Part shown: positions 34,228 through 46,686 of the stretch, in pieces | Layout: the number at the start of each line of letters is the position of its first letter | Position numbering within the stretch: the stretch's first letter is position 1 | DNA from: Thunnus maccoyii | Taxonomy: Eukaryota; Chordata; Actinopteri; Scombriformes; Scombridae | Reading direction: 5' to 3' | Assembly (NCBI RefSeq): GCF_910596095.1 | Contig: NC_056538.1 | Span: 32,267,094 to 32,331,093, forward strand | Length of the DNA stretch: 64,000 bases | Made by a program: the position numbers and the translations under genes | The notes under the pieces: model-generated | Told to the model about the DNA's origin: nothing | Databases searched by the model: none | Seen by the model: the letters and a program-made list of their open reading frames with translations, nothing else

Positions 34228-37143
34228 TCACAATTCAACCATTTCGAAGGAGTTCTCTGGATGGTTCTTTATTCGTGGTCTGGTGGAGATTTCAGCTTTC
34301 TTGTATTTCTTCTTCTTCCAAGCAAAATAGATGGCAATCCCACCCAACAGAGAAAGTGCCACAACTGGTCGCAAAACACTTACAAGCAGCGAGTTAGCTG
34401 TTCAGATACAGAGACACAAAAATCACATGTCAAGTTTGCACTGTGACAGCAAATTACTGAAAGTACTACAGATGGTATTGGTGAGTGTGATGAGAGTGGA
34501 GGGTTTAATGGACAAAATAATGTTAGTTAATTTTCACTTATTAATGTACCATGAGTCATCTCTGCTGTTGGTCACAGTTTGATTGTAGAGTGTGATATTA
34601 ATGGAGGGCTTATCTCCTTACCTGTGATCACGATCATGGTTGTTGGATCAATACACAGAGTGTTATTGGCTGAAAACACCCACTGTGATATGTTTGTCCC
34701 ATCGGGTAAGGTGCAGTTGATGAATATGAAGCCTACGGACAAACAAACAGATCAACTGTGACTAATGTACAGTGTAATCGTCAATTATCAAGTTGATTTC
34801 TAGTTATGTTCTGTCTCACCACACATAGATATCTTCTTTTCTTTCGAGACATTACTGACGTGATTCCTGACAGAGCAGACCAGTAGTCCTGAGACGTCTT
34901 GTTTCAGAGTGATGATGTTGGTCTCATTATTTCCAGAGAGGAGCTGAACGTCTGTCAGTGTGTGTCCATCCAGAGTCCAGCTGTACTGAGGACTGTCCCC
35001 TCCCTCAGAGGAGCAGGACACCCTCATCCCTCCCTGGGACAAACACTCAGAGTCCAGCAGGACAGAGGACACAGGAGCTGAGAGAAACACAGTCACATGA
35101 CTTTTTAATGTGGCCATAAACATATTCAGTGTTTACAGTGTATGTATACAATGCTTGCTAGTTATGTGGCAGACTTTGAATATTTCATGTGAAATGTTTG
35201 TTTGCAAAGGTAAAATGTAGAAATAGTATTTGTGTAGTAGTATGTGTATTTGTGTGTATTTACCTAGTTTCATTTTCCAAAATCATTTGTATTTTGAATC
35301 TATAATTCAAATAATGTAGCTGTTGGTTTATTGTGAATAATACAAATGAAATTATAAGATTAATAATAGCAAAAGTGGTTATTTACCTTGAATAGACAAC
35401 TGAAGAGTCCGCGGTTCTGATGCCCTTGCATTTGAATCAAAGGTTTGAAGGGTATATTCAGCACCATCAGTCCTGTTCAGGTTATTTATCCTAAATGTTC
35501 CATTACTGGGAGTAAAGACGGATCTGTCCTTCATCCGATTAGACACAATCTTATCCTTTCTCCCATTAAGTATTCTTGTTGTTTTGTTTTTATACAATAG
35601 GTATCTAAATATTTCTGAGGCGTTGTCCATCAGCTGGAGCACCACAGTTCCTCCCAGAGCTCCATAACACTGAGCTCCATCCTGTCTGCCATCACAGTGG
35701 GTTTCAATACCTGGAAATATAGAAAAATACAGTGAAGAGAATGTTATCACAGTTGAGGTCATTGCATTTCTATTAATGCATTTCTCATTAAATTAACAAC
35801 TGTGACAATGTTTTATGCAGGTGCAAATATTCATGTTTTAAAACAGAAACAACTCTGTCTCTCTCAGAGCACAGTTAGCATTACATGTCAATGTGTCTCT
35901 GTAGTACATTTAGGCATTTGGTTTAATCTAGCTTTACTAATTAACCTCACCTGGCCATTACAAAGTCATGCTGTGTTTTCAAAGATACCAAATCATATGT
36001 TGGAAGTTCAACTCACAGTAATTTCTATGGTGCTTCCAATAAAATAATGTTAGTATAAGAATCATAAGTGTATTTGTTTTTTTACATCAGAAAAAAGACA
36101 TAAAGAACGGGAGAAAAATTAAATATCTGAAGAGAAGAAATCCTTACATCCTTAAAGTATAATGTAATACATTCATCTGCAGTGGATACTAACTAATATT
36201 TTCTGTACATGCACACTGATGTGAAATTTAATCTCTGAATGTTCTTTTGCTCTATGAAACAACTTTTTGTTAGGGCCTGAGCCCAAAGGGCGAAGACCCT
36301 ACTGTATTTCATGTGTTTGTTTCTTTCTTATTATTCTTTCTTTATTAATCCGCCACTTCAACCCTGAATTTGACCCCCTAAACATGCTCAAAAACTCACC
36401 AAATTTGGCACACACATCAGGTCTGGTGAAATATTCTCTCAGAGCACAGTTAGCATTACATGGACCTGTAATATAGTAATATTTCACTGTAGTACATTTT
36501 GTCATTTATATTATTCTAGTTTTAGTAAATTAATCTCATACATTCATTACAAACTCATGCTGTGTTTTTCCACATCTACAGAAGTCCAAAATTACTAAAT
36601 TATATATTTGGTGGGAATTTGTATAAAATGATAATTAAACTCTCAGTAATTTCTATGATGATTCCAATTAAAATAACATATTGTTAGTATAAGCATGATA
36701 TAACTGAGTGTTTTATTGTTTGTTTTTAGTTTAGTTTTCCTGAACTCTCAGGGAAGAAGTGCGTTCATCCTAAAACTTTAATTTAATAGATTCACCTGTG
36801 GTAGATAACTGTAATTTTTACTGTACATGCACATGGATGTGGAACTAATCTTCAGATTTGCTATTGCTCTAAGAAACAACATTTTGTGACATTTTTTAAA
36901 AACCTGATGGACCGAAGAAAAACAGTAACATCAGTTTCAAATTGCTGCATTTCTCAATTGATTCTTAGAACTGGATTAATCTATAAAAGTGATCATACTT
37001 GATCCTATAGCTGCATAAAAAGTCATAGTTGCACAACATGTTATTCACATAACGTTGAATCAATATTAATGTGTCAAACAGTGAAACAGCTCACCATGAG
37101 AGACTCTGAGCAGCATCACCAACAGTCCAACCACAGCTTCCAT
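34228..37143 (-). CDS. CD2/SLAM-family-like receptor B, short tail, Trp-less V domain
   Basis: Exons: signal 37,095-37,143; V 35,387-35,710; C2 34,820-35,077; stalk 34,622-34,732; membrane plus tail 34,228-34,397. All introns are phase 1, giving 303 residues. The C2 domain has Cys136, 146, 192 and 210. The stalk (211-247) holds two Cys (FINCTLPDG and NNTLCIDPTT). The membrane segment has Arg257 (VSVLRPVVALSLLGG), and the tail has KKKKYKK and ends EMVEL. In the V domain the core Trp55 is Leu (TTG, 35,595-35,597), while genes A, C and D keep Trp. That substitution may weaken the fold. Downstream on the same strand lies the ITIM module at 30,753-31,873. Probably a paired receptor of the activating type (inferred). 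Confidence 0.8.
36272..36436. repeat. GGGCC-type repeat fragment inside the gene B first intron
   Basis: Starts TTAGGGCCTGAGCCC and ends in 'cacacacatcaggtctggtg'. The last part is the reverse complement of about 55,125-55,200. It sits exactly where the flank changes from D-like (35,880-36,260) to A-like (36,437 on), so it marks or caused a recombination joint. Confidence 0.65.
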
Positions 37144-38760
37144 GTCTCCTCACTGTTCAGCCTCTGTTGACCCAGTCAGCAGCTTTCAGACAAACTTCTC
37201 TACTTTATTTAATAGAAAACATGAACATCCTACGCTCAACAGCCTGAAATACAGTCCTGTATGTGATTGGCTTCAGAGGAGAACATGCGGAAACTTTGAC
37301 AAAGCAGAGTGTCGTTTCTATTCATCTTTTTATAGACGGAGAGACAAAAAGGAAGTGGTTCTCGGTGTCACTTTTCTTTTAACCTCCAACATGACAGAGA
37401 GCCTTCATATGTGTGATGGACTCAGTGGACGAAAATAAAACATCCCTCCTTCACACTGAAAGAGGATTTGAGACTGACAGTTGACTTTTCTAAAATGTCC
37501 AATATCAACAGTCACAAAAATAGATCTTATTATGTCCAGGTGATACCGTAAAACTTGTCGTCTCTCTGTCTCATCATTGTGACAAAATAAGCTATAAAGC
37601 TATAAATCTTTTTATAGACAGAGAGAGAAAAAGTAAGTGGTTCTCGGTGTCCCTTTTCTTTTAACCTCCAACATGACAGACAGTCTTCATATGTGTGATG
37701 GACTCAGTGGTTTGACCTATTATGTTTTAAATGTAAAACAGCTCACAGAACTCAGACAGGAAATGGGTCTGTACACAGATATGTGACCACTAAATATTTC
37801 CTTATATGCACAAACTAAAAGACGCTCTTCCCATACAAGCAAATACAGTAAAACTATATTTCTGGAGTCATTGTGATAATTATTACTCAGCAGCACTGTG
37901 AGATGTTTTCATTCTTCCTCACAGATTCAGTTAGAATCCAAAAGATATTGTATATCTCCAGGTTTCTTAAGATTTGATTATGATCATTTAGTCAGTTATG
38001 ATCTTTAGTTAGTGGAGAAATAAGTCCATTTTTTGCGTGAGCCAGTGATCACACTAACTTGGAACAAGCCACTGGTTTATTAAGACTAAAAAAAACAAAT
38101 CATATGAACAGAGAGTCCACATGCAAGACTGCCCTCGACGGAGCATAGAGCGTGTTGATTGGCTTAGCCATAAACACTTCTACAGGTACGGTGGCTCATA
38201 ATGAACAAACAGAACAATCATCTAACCAAATGATCTACAGTAAGTGAGAGAGTTTCCACTGTTCAAATTAAATTTAATTAATTTTGTGCTCTCAACTGAT
38301 ATTTGCAAAATTCAGTGATTTGGATCTCACTTTCAAAAATTTTATTAGCATTTACTTGCTCCACCACCTGTGATTATAAATTCAACCCACAGGAATCTTT
38401 CAGATTGTCGCAACATCAAACCATTTACTGGCAGTCAGTCGCAGCTCTAAACTATCACTAAACTATGTGTTGTGCTTCATACTCACTAATGAACAGGCTA
38501 TGCATGTGACACTAATCCCTGAAATCCTAGTTGTCAGTTGATTCTTGTTTGTTAAAAGTATTTATTTGGTCAAAGCTGTTTTCTAGCCTGAAACAGTATG
38601 TAAGCTGCATCAGTTAGGATGATGTCAAACTTTACTTATTGAATAAAAGTGATCTTGTGGCTGCATAAAATCATCAATAATGATTTCTAATTTAATACAA
38701 AACATATTTTTGCACAATATTAAATCCAATACTAACATGTCAGATGGTGAAACAGCTCAT

Positions 38761-38809
38761 CATGAGAGACTCCGAGCAGCATCACCAACAGTCCAACCAC
38801 AGCTTCCAT
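38761..38809 (-). pseudogene. Orphan signal exon with lost splice donor (B')
   Basis: Same leader and same ATGAGC in place of the GTGAGC donor as at 28,711. It lies 1.6 kb upstream (minus strand) of the functional signal exon of gene B. Confidence 0.75.
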
Positions 38810-40866
38810 GTCTCCTCACTGTTCAGCCTCTGTTCACCCAGTCAGCAGCTTTCAGACAAACTTCTCTACTTTATTCAATAGAAAACATGAACATCCTACA
38901 CTGAACAGCCTGAAATGTCTTCTGTTAGAGACCACCCTCAGAGAAGAAGTTGTTGAAGAAGTTGTTGAATTCAGTCACAGGTTTTATAGGTGGAGAGATG
39001 GAAAGGAAGTGAAACTTGACATGGTCACTATTTACAAGAAAGAAAACCACACCCTCTTCCTCCTGTGATCTTTGTATTGTTGTGACTTCCTCGTCTCCTC
39101 TATCTTTCTTGTACTACTCAACAGTCACAGACATATAATGAAGCCTATGACAAACAAAACTCTGATACTATACTTTACACTAACATTACATTTCATTTAG
39201 CAGACGCTTTTATCCAAAGTGACGTATACATGAAGTACAATCCAAGCCACAGGTGACAGTGATGCTTCATGTCAGTCATGCAGTACCAACCTAGCAGCTG
39301 TTGTCTGCTGCGTTTCAGTTGCCTTCCATGATGCTCAAAATACTTCAGACACAAACTGCAAAACAAGCGATTGATCAGTCTTTTAATACACAGAAAAACA
39401 TTTATTGATTCAATAAATGAGGCCGTATTCTACCATCAAACTGGGATTTTAGAATGACAGCTGGTAGTTCAACATGTAAACTGTCTATTTGTGCTCATGG
39501 GGAAAAGATTAAAGGTCAGTTTAGCACAACTATGTCTCTGGATCATCATGTTTGCATCACAGCTGAATTTGAAATGTATTATCCTCACTGCAATGTAAAT
39601 CATTGACTCCTTTAAACTGTAAAATTTCACCCTTCAAAACTTTTTTGAAGGTGTTGGTTTATGTGATGTTTAGTTTCACTGATGGTTGTTGTTTCAGACT
39701 AACCACAGGTCCAGTTCCTCATTTATCACAGAAACACTGACGTGTCCTGCTGGTCCAGTGGTCGAAAGCTTGTTTGAAGTTCACCACTTAACTCTGTCAT
39801 GTCATCCTGTCTCTCTCTCTCTCTTTGTGTTTCTCAGTAGATTCTGTCACTCTCAGTTTTCATGTACAACAACCAGAGTGTGGACTTCAACCAGAAAACA
39901 GAGTCAGTGGCCTTAACGGGCCCCCTGTCGACGTCAGCTGATCAAACTTGATCTTAAAATATTTATTTTACAATGTGTTGATAAAGTCTATGAATATTAA
40001 ATTATTGGTCACCAAAGCATTTATTCAATCAGAAACTTACATGCTCAGCATTGAAGAATGGGCAGGAGCCACCAGTTTAGGTTTTATAGTTGTATAATGT
40101 TGGCATAGTAGGTAGCGTCACATGACTGTGTCACGACATAAAATGACCCGTTTTTTTAATAGGTAAAAAAATAAATGTTTGATAGTGGTTCAGTCTGACC
40201 TTTCAGAGTTCAAGTACAGCAGTCGAATGTCTTTGGATCAAAAGCAGAATGACTGCTGAACAATTTGATCCCCATAAAATAAAATGGCTTTTTGATCAGA
40301 TGGCAAAAAGATGGCAGATTGTTGGAGCAGCTTTATTATCCTGCCTTTATGCTGTCAGAAGTTCAACTGTCTTTTAAGAAGTGGGCTCAACTAAAAGATT
40401 ATCTCAGGTGGTTGTTTTAGAACACTACAACTATCATGGGCCATAAACACTTATTTTATGGCAGTGTGAATCAGCTGAATGGCATGTCATGGCTGTCGAC
40501 TTTTAACCCCAAACTCTCACACCAAACCAATCATGTAACCTCTATCTTTGATTAAACCCACAACAAGTAAACAGCAAAACTGCTCAGGTCAAATTAAAGT
40601 ACATAGTGTCATTTTAAATTCAAAGAAGAAGAAGAAGAAGAAGAAGAAGAAAATAGCACACACTAGTTGGTAAAACTCAACCGAAGTTAAAAATCATTTT
40701 AATAAAGAAATAAAATGTGATGAAGAATAACAGCAATGAAGAAGAACAACACTGAAATGAACAAAACTAACGCTAAGTTAGATTAAATTAAATTTGGTAT
40801 AATTCATGAAAGACATTTTCTAAGAAGTCTTTTATATAATAATGTAAAAACGCTGAACACTGCGTA

Positions 40867-41987
40867 TCACCTGCTTTTACGGACCTTAGCGTACACACAT
40901 TCATCTTCTGATGGTTTAACAGTTTTCCGAGGTTGCCCTGAAAAGTTGACTTGGCCGTACTCCACCTCCATCTCTGCCATCTGATGCATCTGCCTCCCCT
41001 GCCACTGCACGATCTTGACATCAGCACACGTCAATTCTTGGTCATCTTCTTCTTCTTCTGTAGAGTGGAAGGAGGAACAGGTTGAACACTGCATGACTAC
41101 ACATACTCAGTGATAACAGCGGATTGTTAAAGAAATTCTTTGACATTTTGGACAGCAGACCTGAAAAGACTAATAGCACTGTCCTGTTTGTACATTAAAT
41201 ATGAAGCGATAGCCAGGAGACGGTTAGGTTAGCTTAGCACAAAGACTGGACACAGCTAGTCTGACTCTTTCAAAAAGTCTAAAGTTCATTAATTAACAAG
41301 ATATGACAGGAAATACTGAACTTTAGAGGTGCTGGTAGGCAGATTTTTATACCTTCATATGGAGCCAGGCTAGCTGTATCCCCCTGTTTCCAGTCTTTGT
41401 GCTAAGCTAAGCTAACCGGCTGCTTGCTTCACATTTAACAAACATATAAGAGTGGTATCGATCTTCTCCTCTAACTCTGAGAAAGAAAGCTAATTAGTGT
41501 CCCAAAATGTCAAACTATTCCTTTAATCTATGAGTGGACAAAAAACAATCATCTTTTAATGCAGTAATGAAGAAAGAAACTTTGTACCTTTAGGTTTGTT
41601 GTTTTGCTTTTTCTTGTGACTACAGGCGACTGCCACCCCGACTATTAACAGAATGACCAGCGCTGAGAGGACACCAGCCACTACTGGCAAATGACCTGTT
41701 TTAGTAATAAACGACACAAGAGAAACACAGATCTTTCAGTAAACATGTTCTTGATGAAAGGTGTTTTCATGCAGACATACATGGGAAGAAAAGAGAAAAT
41801 GACATGAATGAATCCACTGCAGCAGAGTTAGTTTTCACTTACTAATGTAAATGTACCATGAGTCATCACTGCTGTTGGTCACAGTTTGATTGTAGAGTGT
41901 GATATTAATGGAGGGTTTATCTCCTTACCTGTGATCATGGTAAGGGTTGTTGTTGGATCAACACACAGAGTGTTATTGGCTGAATAA
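40867..41987 (-). CDS. ITIM-type membrane and tail module downstream of gene C
   Basis: Tail exon 40,867-41,057, membrane exon 41,588-41,683 and truncated stalk exon 41,929 to about 41,987. It matches the module beside gene B almost base for base. Frames and splice sites are intact. The tail carries VEYGQV and CVYAKV. The first motif position in the tail reads LTCADV, with Cys where a tyrosine would complete an ITIM-like LxYxxV. As for B, this is either an alternative 3' end of gene C or a remnant of a gene that lost its ectodomain. Confidence 0.6.
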
Positions 41988-41989
41988 CA

Positions 41990-42550
41990 TTCTCAATACC
42001 TTGGTGTGCATCTAGGTGATGAAACAGCAATGGAAAAAAAACTGGAAAGGTGGAATAGTGAAGGTAGAAGGGAGACTGAAGAAGTGAAGATGGTTGTTGC
42101 CACAAATGTCCTACAGAGGAAGAATTTTGATCATCAGTAATTTTGTTGCATCTTTACTGTGGCACCTTTTCACTTGTGTAAAGCCCCCTACTGGTCTATG
42201 GAGTCATCTGCAGTCTACTATTGTGGATTTTTTCATGGATGGATTACATTGGGTGGCACAGGGATTAATGCCTTTAGCAAGCAGGGTAGTTACCTTTTAA
42301 GCTACAGTTTGTTCAGCGATACCTCAAAGATCCAACAGATGTGGTGTGGAGACAAGTGGCAAGTGCCCTTTAAAAAGGACTGATGGCTTGGGTCTAGATA
42401 CTTCTTTGTTTTTATGAATATACAAAATGTAAACTTGTGTAACTTTTCATCACCCTTTTCCTGAGCTTAGTTTTTCCTTGGGACTCAGTGGATTAGGAGG
42501 GACATTATTCAATACAAAATATACAGAAAATTTAAACTTGTATACAGTGA
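41990..42550 (+). mobile_element. Tx1/L1-like LINE fragment, copy C
   Basis: Duplicate of copy B with the same left junction in the stalk exon and the same internal deletion. The insertion therefore happened before the B/C duplication. Confidence 0.75.
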
Positions 42551-44341
42551 AGTGTAAAATACTATGTAAATGTTATGTGAAAGTTTTAAACAAAAAAAAT
42601 GAAATGGAAGAGTAGACACTGTGTGGAGGGAGACATTGGTTGTAGATGACTGCGTTAAACCAGTGTGGAGGGTTTTCTATAAAGCACCTTTGAACAAAGA
42701 TCAGGTGATTTACAATGGAGAATTTTACATGGTGCTGTTTCTGTCAATGCTTTCATATCTGTTATTAATCCTGCGGTCTCCCTCCTTTTGAGGATTAACT
42801 GAAACCATCTGTCATTGTTTTACTGAGTGCAACAGAGTTGTGAATTTGTTTGAGGTACTTGAAAGTATATTTTAAAACTTTTATAATATTATAAAACTTA
42901 AACAATATTAGAAGGTCAGAGAGTTTCAGTAAAGTATCGTAACTCTATGATGTAGAGTAACGTATTGCTCAGTATGCTCTATTGATCATTATTTTACCTT
43001 AAAGTGAAGCATGTAAATATTTGATCTATTTTTGCTGGTCTCAGCAGAGTTTTATGAATACAGACCTATCCATAAATAATGGTGATGCCTCTGTAAACCA
43101 GCAGAGGGAAACCTCACACCTACTTATACTAGTGATGAGACTGGAGGGTTTATTCAGTTCTCAGCAGGCATTAAAGGTACAATCTGTAATAAAAATGTCA
43201 ACAAAAGAGCAGCTCACCTACATTTCAAACACAAAACTGATTAAACGGATTATATGTTTAATATCTAATTATGATACAGCACTAGAAAGCAACTATGTTA
43301 AAGCTCTTACTGTTTAATGCTTCAGAAGGTTTGTTTACATCAGTAATGGTTGTAAATATGAGAGCAAATCATTCTTATATTTTAAATGCTGATTGGATAG
43401 AAACAAACAAAAACATAAATGATGTCACTCTTTTCTAAGTCAAACACTTCAGTCATATATGTTCACTTGCCAGCATTTTATATTTTGTAGATTCACTTTT
43501 TGGGCTTTAATACAAACAAATTTGTCAATAAAAAGCTTTGAATACAAAATCACATTTTTTTCAATGTATGTAGCAACTAAATTCAACATGCCTATACAAA
43601 AGTTAAAACCATGTATCAACAAAACATCAACTTCTGACAGTGCATATGTCAATAATCCAGTGTGTTTAAATTGGTTTAATTTAAGAAGTAAGAAAATCAC
43701 CAAATTTGGAGATACAAGGTTTTAGCTGGACAGTGAGGATATGGAAATCTACAGTACAATAATTTCCAAATAGCATCAAAATTAGTTTCAGCACTAAAAT
43801 AACAATATAAGCTCTATTCACAATGTGACATTTTCCTTTAACATAAATTGACACTTTCAGCACATTTAGACATAAAAGTGTGTTTGATTGTAACTGTAAT
43901 TCACTTCAGCAGTAATGAAAGAAAACAGTTTTGTACATTATCATCAGACAGTATCAACTGTAATGTCTTCTCTGTTCTATGATCACATGCAGAGCTGTGG
44001 GGATCTGCAGGCTTTACCACTCTCTAAAGGCAGCAGTACACTGATGATTTCACAACAGGTCTGTTTACTTTTTAAATCTGTATAAAGGATGCACTGAGCC
44101 CATCTTTTGCACTGTGATAAATGCAGGAAACACTCACTAAGACTTTTTTGTAAAGGTACTCACAGCAAGCTTCTGAGCTGTGAACACAGTGGCAGAAGAA
44201 GTTTTGTAAAGAATAAAAACAGGAGAGAGATTTCACAGTAAATCCTGTCATTTTGATACCTTTGAAGACACATGACCAATCACTGCAGAAGGTGAAAACC
44301 ATCCTGATGGTTTCACAAAGTTAACGTTCAAATGCAGAACT

Positions 44342-46686
44342 TCACAATTCAACCATTTCGAAGGAGTTCTCTGGATGGTTCTTTATTCGTGGTCTGGTGG
44401 AGATTTCAGCTTTCTTGTATTTCTTCTTCTTCCAAGCAAAATAGATGGCAATCCCACCCAATAGAGAAAGTGCCACAACTGGTCGCAAAACACTTACAAG
44501 CAGCGAGTTAGCTGTTCAGATACAGAGACACAAAAATCACATGTCAAGTTTGCACTGTGACAGCAAATTACTGAAAGTACTACAGATGGTATTGGTGAGT
44601 GTGATGAGAGTGGAGGGTTTAATGGACAAAATAATGTTAGTTAATTTTCACTTATTAATGTACCATGAGTCATCTCTGCTGTTGGTCACAGTTTGATTGT
44701 AGAGTGTGATATTAATGGAGGGCTTATCTCCTTACCTGTGATCACGATCATGGTTGTTGGATCAATACACAGAGTGTTATTGGCTGAAAACACCCACTGT
44801 GATATGTTTGTCCCATCGGGTAAGGTGCAGTTGATGAATATGAAGCCTACGGACAAACAAACAGATCAACTGTGACTAATGTACAGTGTAATCGTCAATT
44901 ATCAAGTTGATTTCTAGTTATGTTCTGTCTCACCACACATAGATATCTTCTTTTCTTTCGAGACATTACTGACGTGATTCCTGACAGAGCAGACCAGTAG
45001 TCCTGAGACGTCTTGTTTCAGAGTGATGATGTTGGTCTCATTATTTCCAGAGAGGAGCTGAACGTCTGTCAGTGTGTGTCCATCCAGAGTCCAGCTGTAC
45101 TGAGGACTGTCCCCTCCCTCAGAGGAGCAGGACACCCTCATCCCTCCCTGGGACAAACACTCAGAGTCCAGCAGGACAGAGGACAAAGGAGCTGAGCGAA
45201 ACACAGTCACATGACTTTTTAATGTGGCCATAAACATATTCAGTGTTTACAGTGTATGTATACAATGCTTGCTAGTTATGTGGCAGACTTTGAATATTTC
45301 ATGTGAAATGTTTGTTTGCAAAGGCAAAATGTAGAAATAGTATTTGTATAGTAGTATGTGTATTTGTGTGTATTTACCTAGTTTCATTTTCCAAAATCAT
45401 TTGTATTTTGAATTTTGAATCTATAATTCAAATTATGTAGCTGTTGGTTTATTGTGAATAATACAAATTAAATTATAAGATTAATAATAGCAAAAGTATT
45501 TATTTACCTTGAATAGACAACTGAAGAGTCCGCTGTTCTGATACATGTCCATTTGAATCAAAGGTTTCAAGGGTATGTTCAGCACCATCAGTCCTGTTCA
45601 GGTTATTTATCCTAAATGTTCCATTACTGGGAGTAAAGACGGATCTGTTCTCTATCAGATTAGACACAATCTCATCCTTTCTCCCATTAAGTATTCTTGT
45701 TGTTTTGTTTTTATACCATAGGTATCTAAATATTTCTGAGGCGTTGTCCATCAGCTGGAGCACCACAGTTCCTCCCAGAGCTCCATAACACTGAGCTCCA
45801 TCCTGTCTGCCATCACAGTGGGTTTCAATACCTGGAAATATAGAAAAATACAGTGAAGAAAATGTTATGACAGTTGAGGTCATTGCATTTCTACTAAATT
45901 AACAACTGTGACAATGTTTTATGCAGGTGCAAATATTCATGTTTTGAAACAGAAACAACTCTGTCTCTCTCAGAGCACAGTTAGCATTACACAGACCTGT
46001 CAGTTAGTCGTAATATTTCACTGTAGTACATTTTGTCATTTATATTATTCTAGTTTTAGTAAATTAATCTCATACATTCATTACAAACTCATGCTGTGTT
46101 TTTCCACATCTACAGAACTTTATTTTGGAGATCTGAACTTCTCCAAAATTACTAAATTATATATTTGGTGGGAATTTGTATAAAATGATAATTAAACTCT
46201 CAGTAATTTCTATGATGATTCCAATTAAAATAACATACTGTTAGTATAAGCATGATATAACTGAGTGTTTTATTGTTTGTTTTTAGTTCAGTTTTCCTGA
46301 ACTCTCAGGGGAAAACTTTAATTTAATAGATTCATCTGTGGTAGATAATAACTGTAATTTTTACTGTACATACACATGGATGTGGAACTGATCTTCAGAT
46401 TTGCTATTGCTCTAAGAAACAACTTTTTGTAACATTTTTTAAAAACCTGATGGACCAAAGAAAAACAGAAACATCCGTTTCAAACTGCTGCATTTCTCAA
46501 TTGATTATTAGAACTGGATTAATCTATAAAAGTGATCTATAGCTATCCTATAGCTGCATAAAAAGTCATAGTTGCACAACATGTTATTCACATAACGTTG
46601 AATCAATATTAAAATGTCAAATAGTGAAACAGCTCACCATGAGAGACTCCGAGCAGCATCACCAACAGTCCAACCACAGCTTCCAT
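44342..46686 (-). CDS. CD2/SLAM-family-like receptor C, short tail
   Basis: Exons: signal 46,638-46,686; V 45,508-45,831; C2 44,934-45,191; stalk 44,736-44,846; membrane plus tail 44,342-44,511. Phase-1 introns throughout, 303 residues. The V core Trp55 is intact (RYLWYKNK). The C2 domain differs from gene B at one of 86 positions, and the stalk and membrane/tail exons encode the same protein. The V domain differs at 12 of 108 positions. Arg257 lies in the outer part of the membrane segment and the tail has no ITIM. Surface receptor of leukocyte type; the activating role is inferred from the Arg and short tail. Confidence 0.85.

Larger units (their letters stand above)
29040..35290. repeat. 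Segmental duplication block B (pairs with 39,154-45,404)
   Basis: Corresponding features lie exactly 10,114 bp apart along this block (for example 30,753/40,867, 31,474/41,588, 34,228/44,342 and 34,820/44,934), with only scattered single-base differences. It carries the ITIM module, a LINE fragment, the short-tail membrane exon, the stalk exon and the C2 exon, but not the V exon. Confidence 0.9.
39154..45404. repeat. Segmental duplication block C (pairs with 29,040-35,290)
   Basis: Near-identical partner of block B at a constant offset of 10,114 bp. The match ends at a 7-bp insertion near 45,415. Beyond that point the C sequence, including its V exon, is closer to gene A. Confidence 0.9.
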
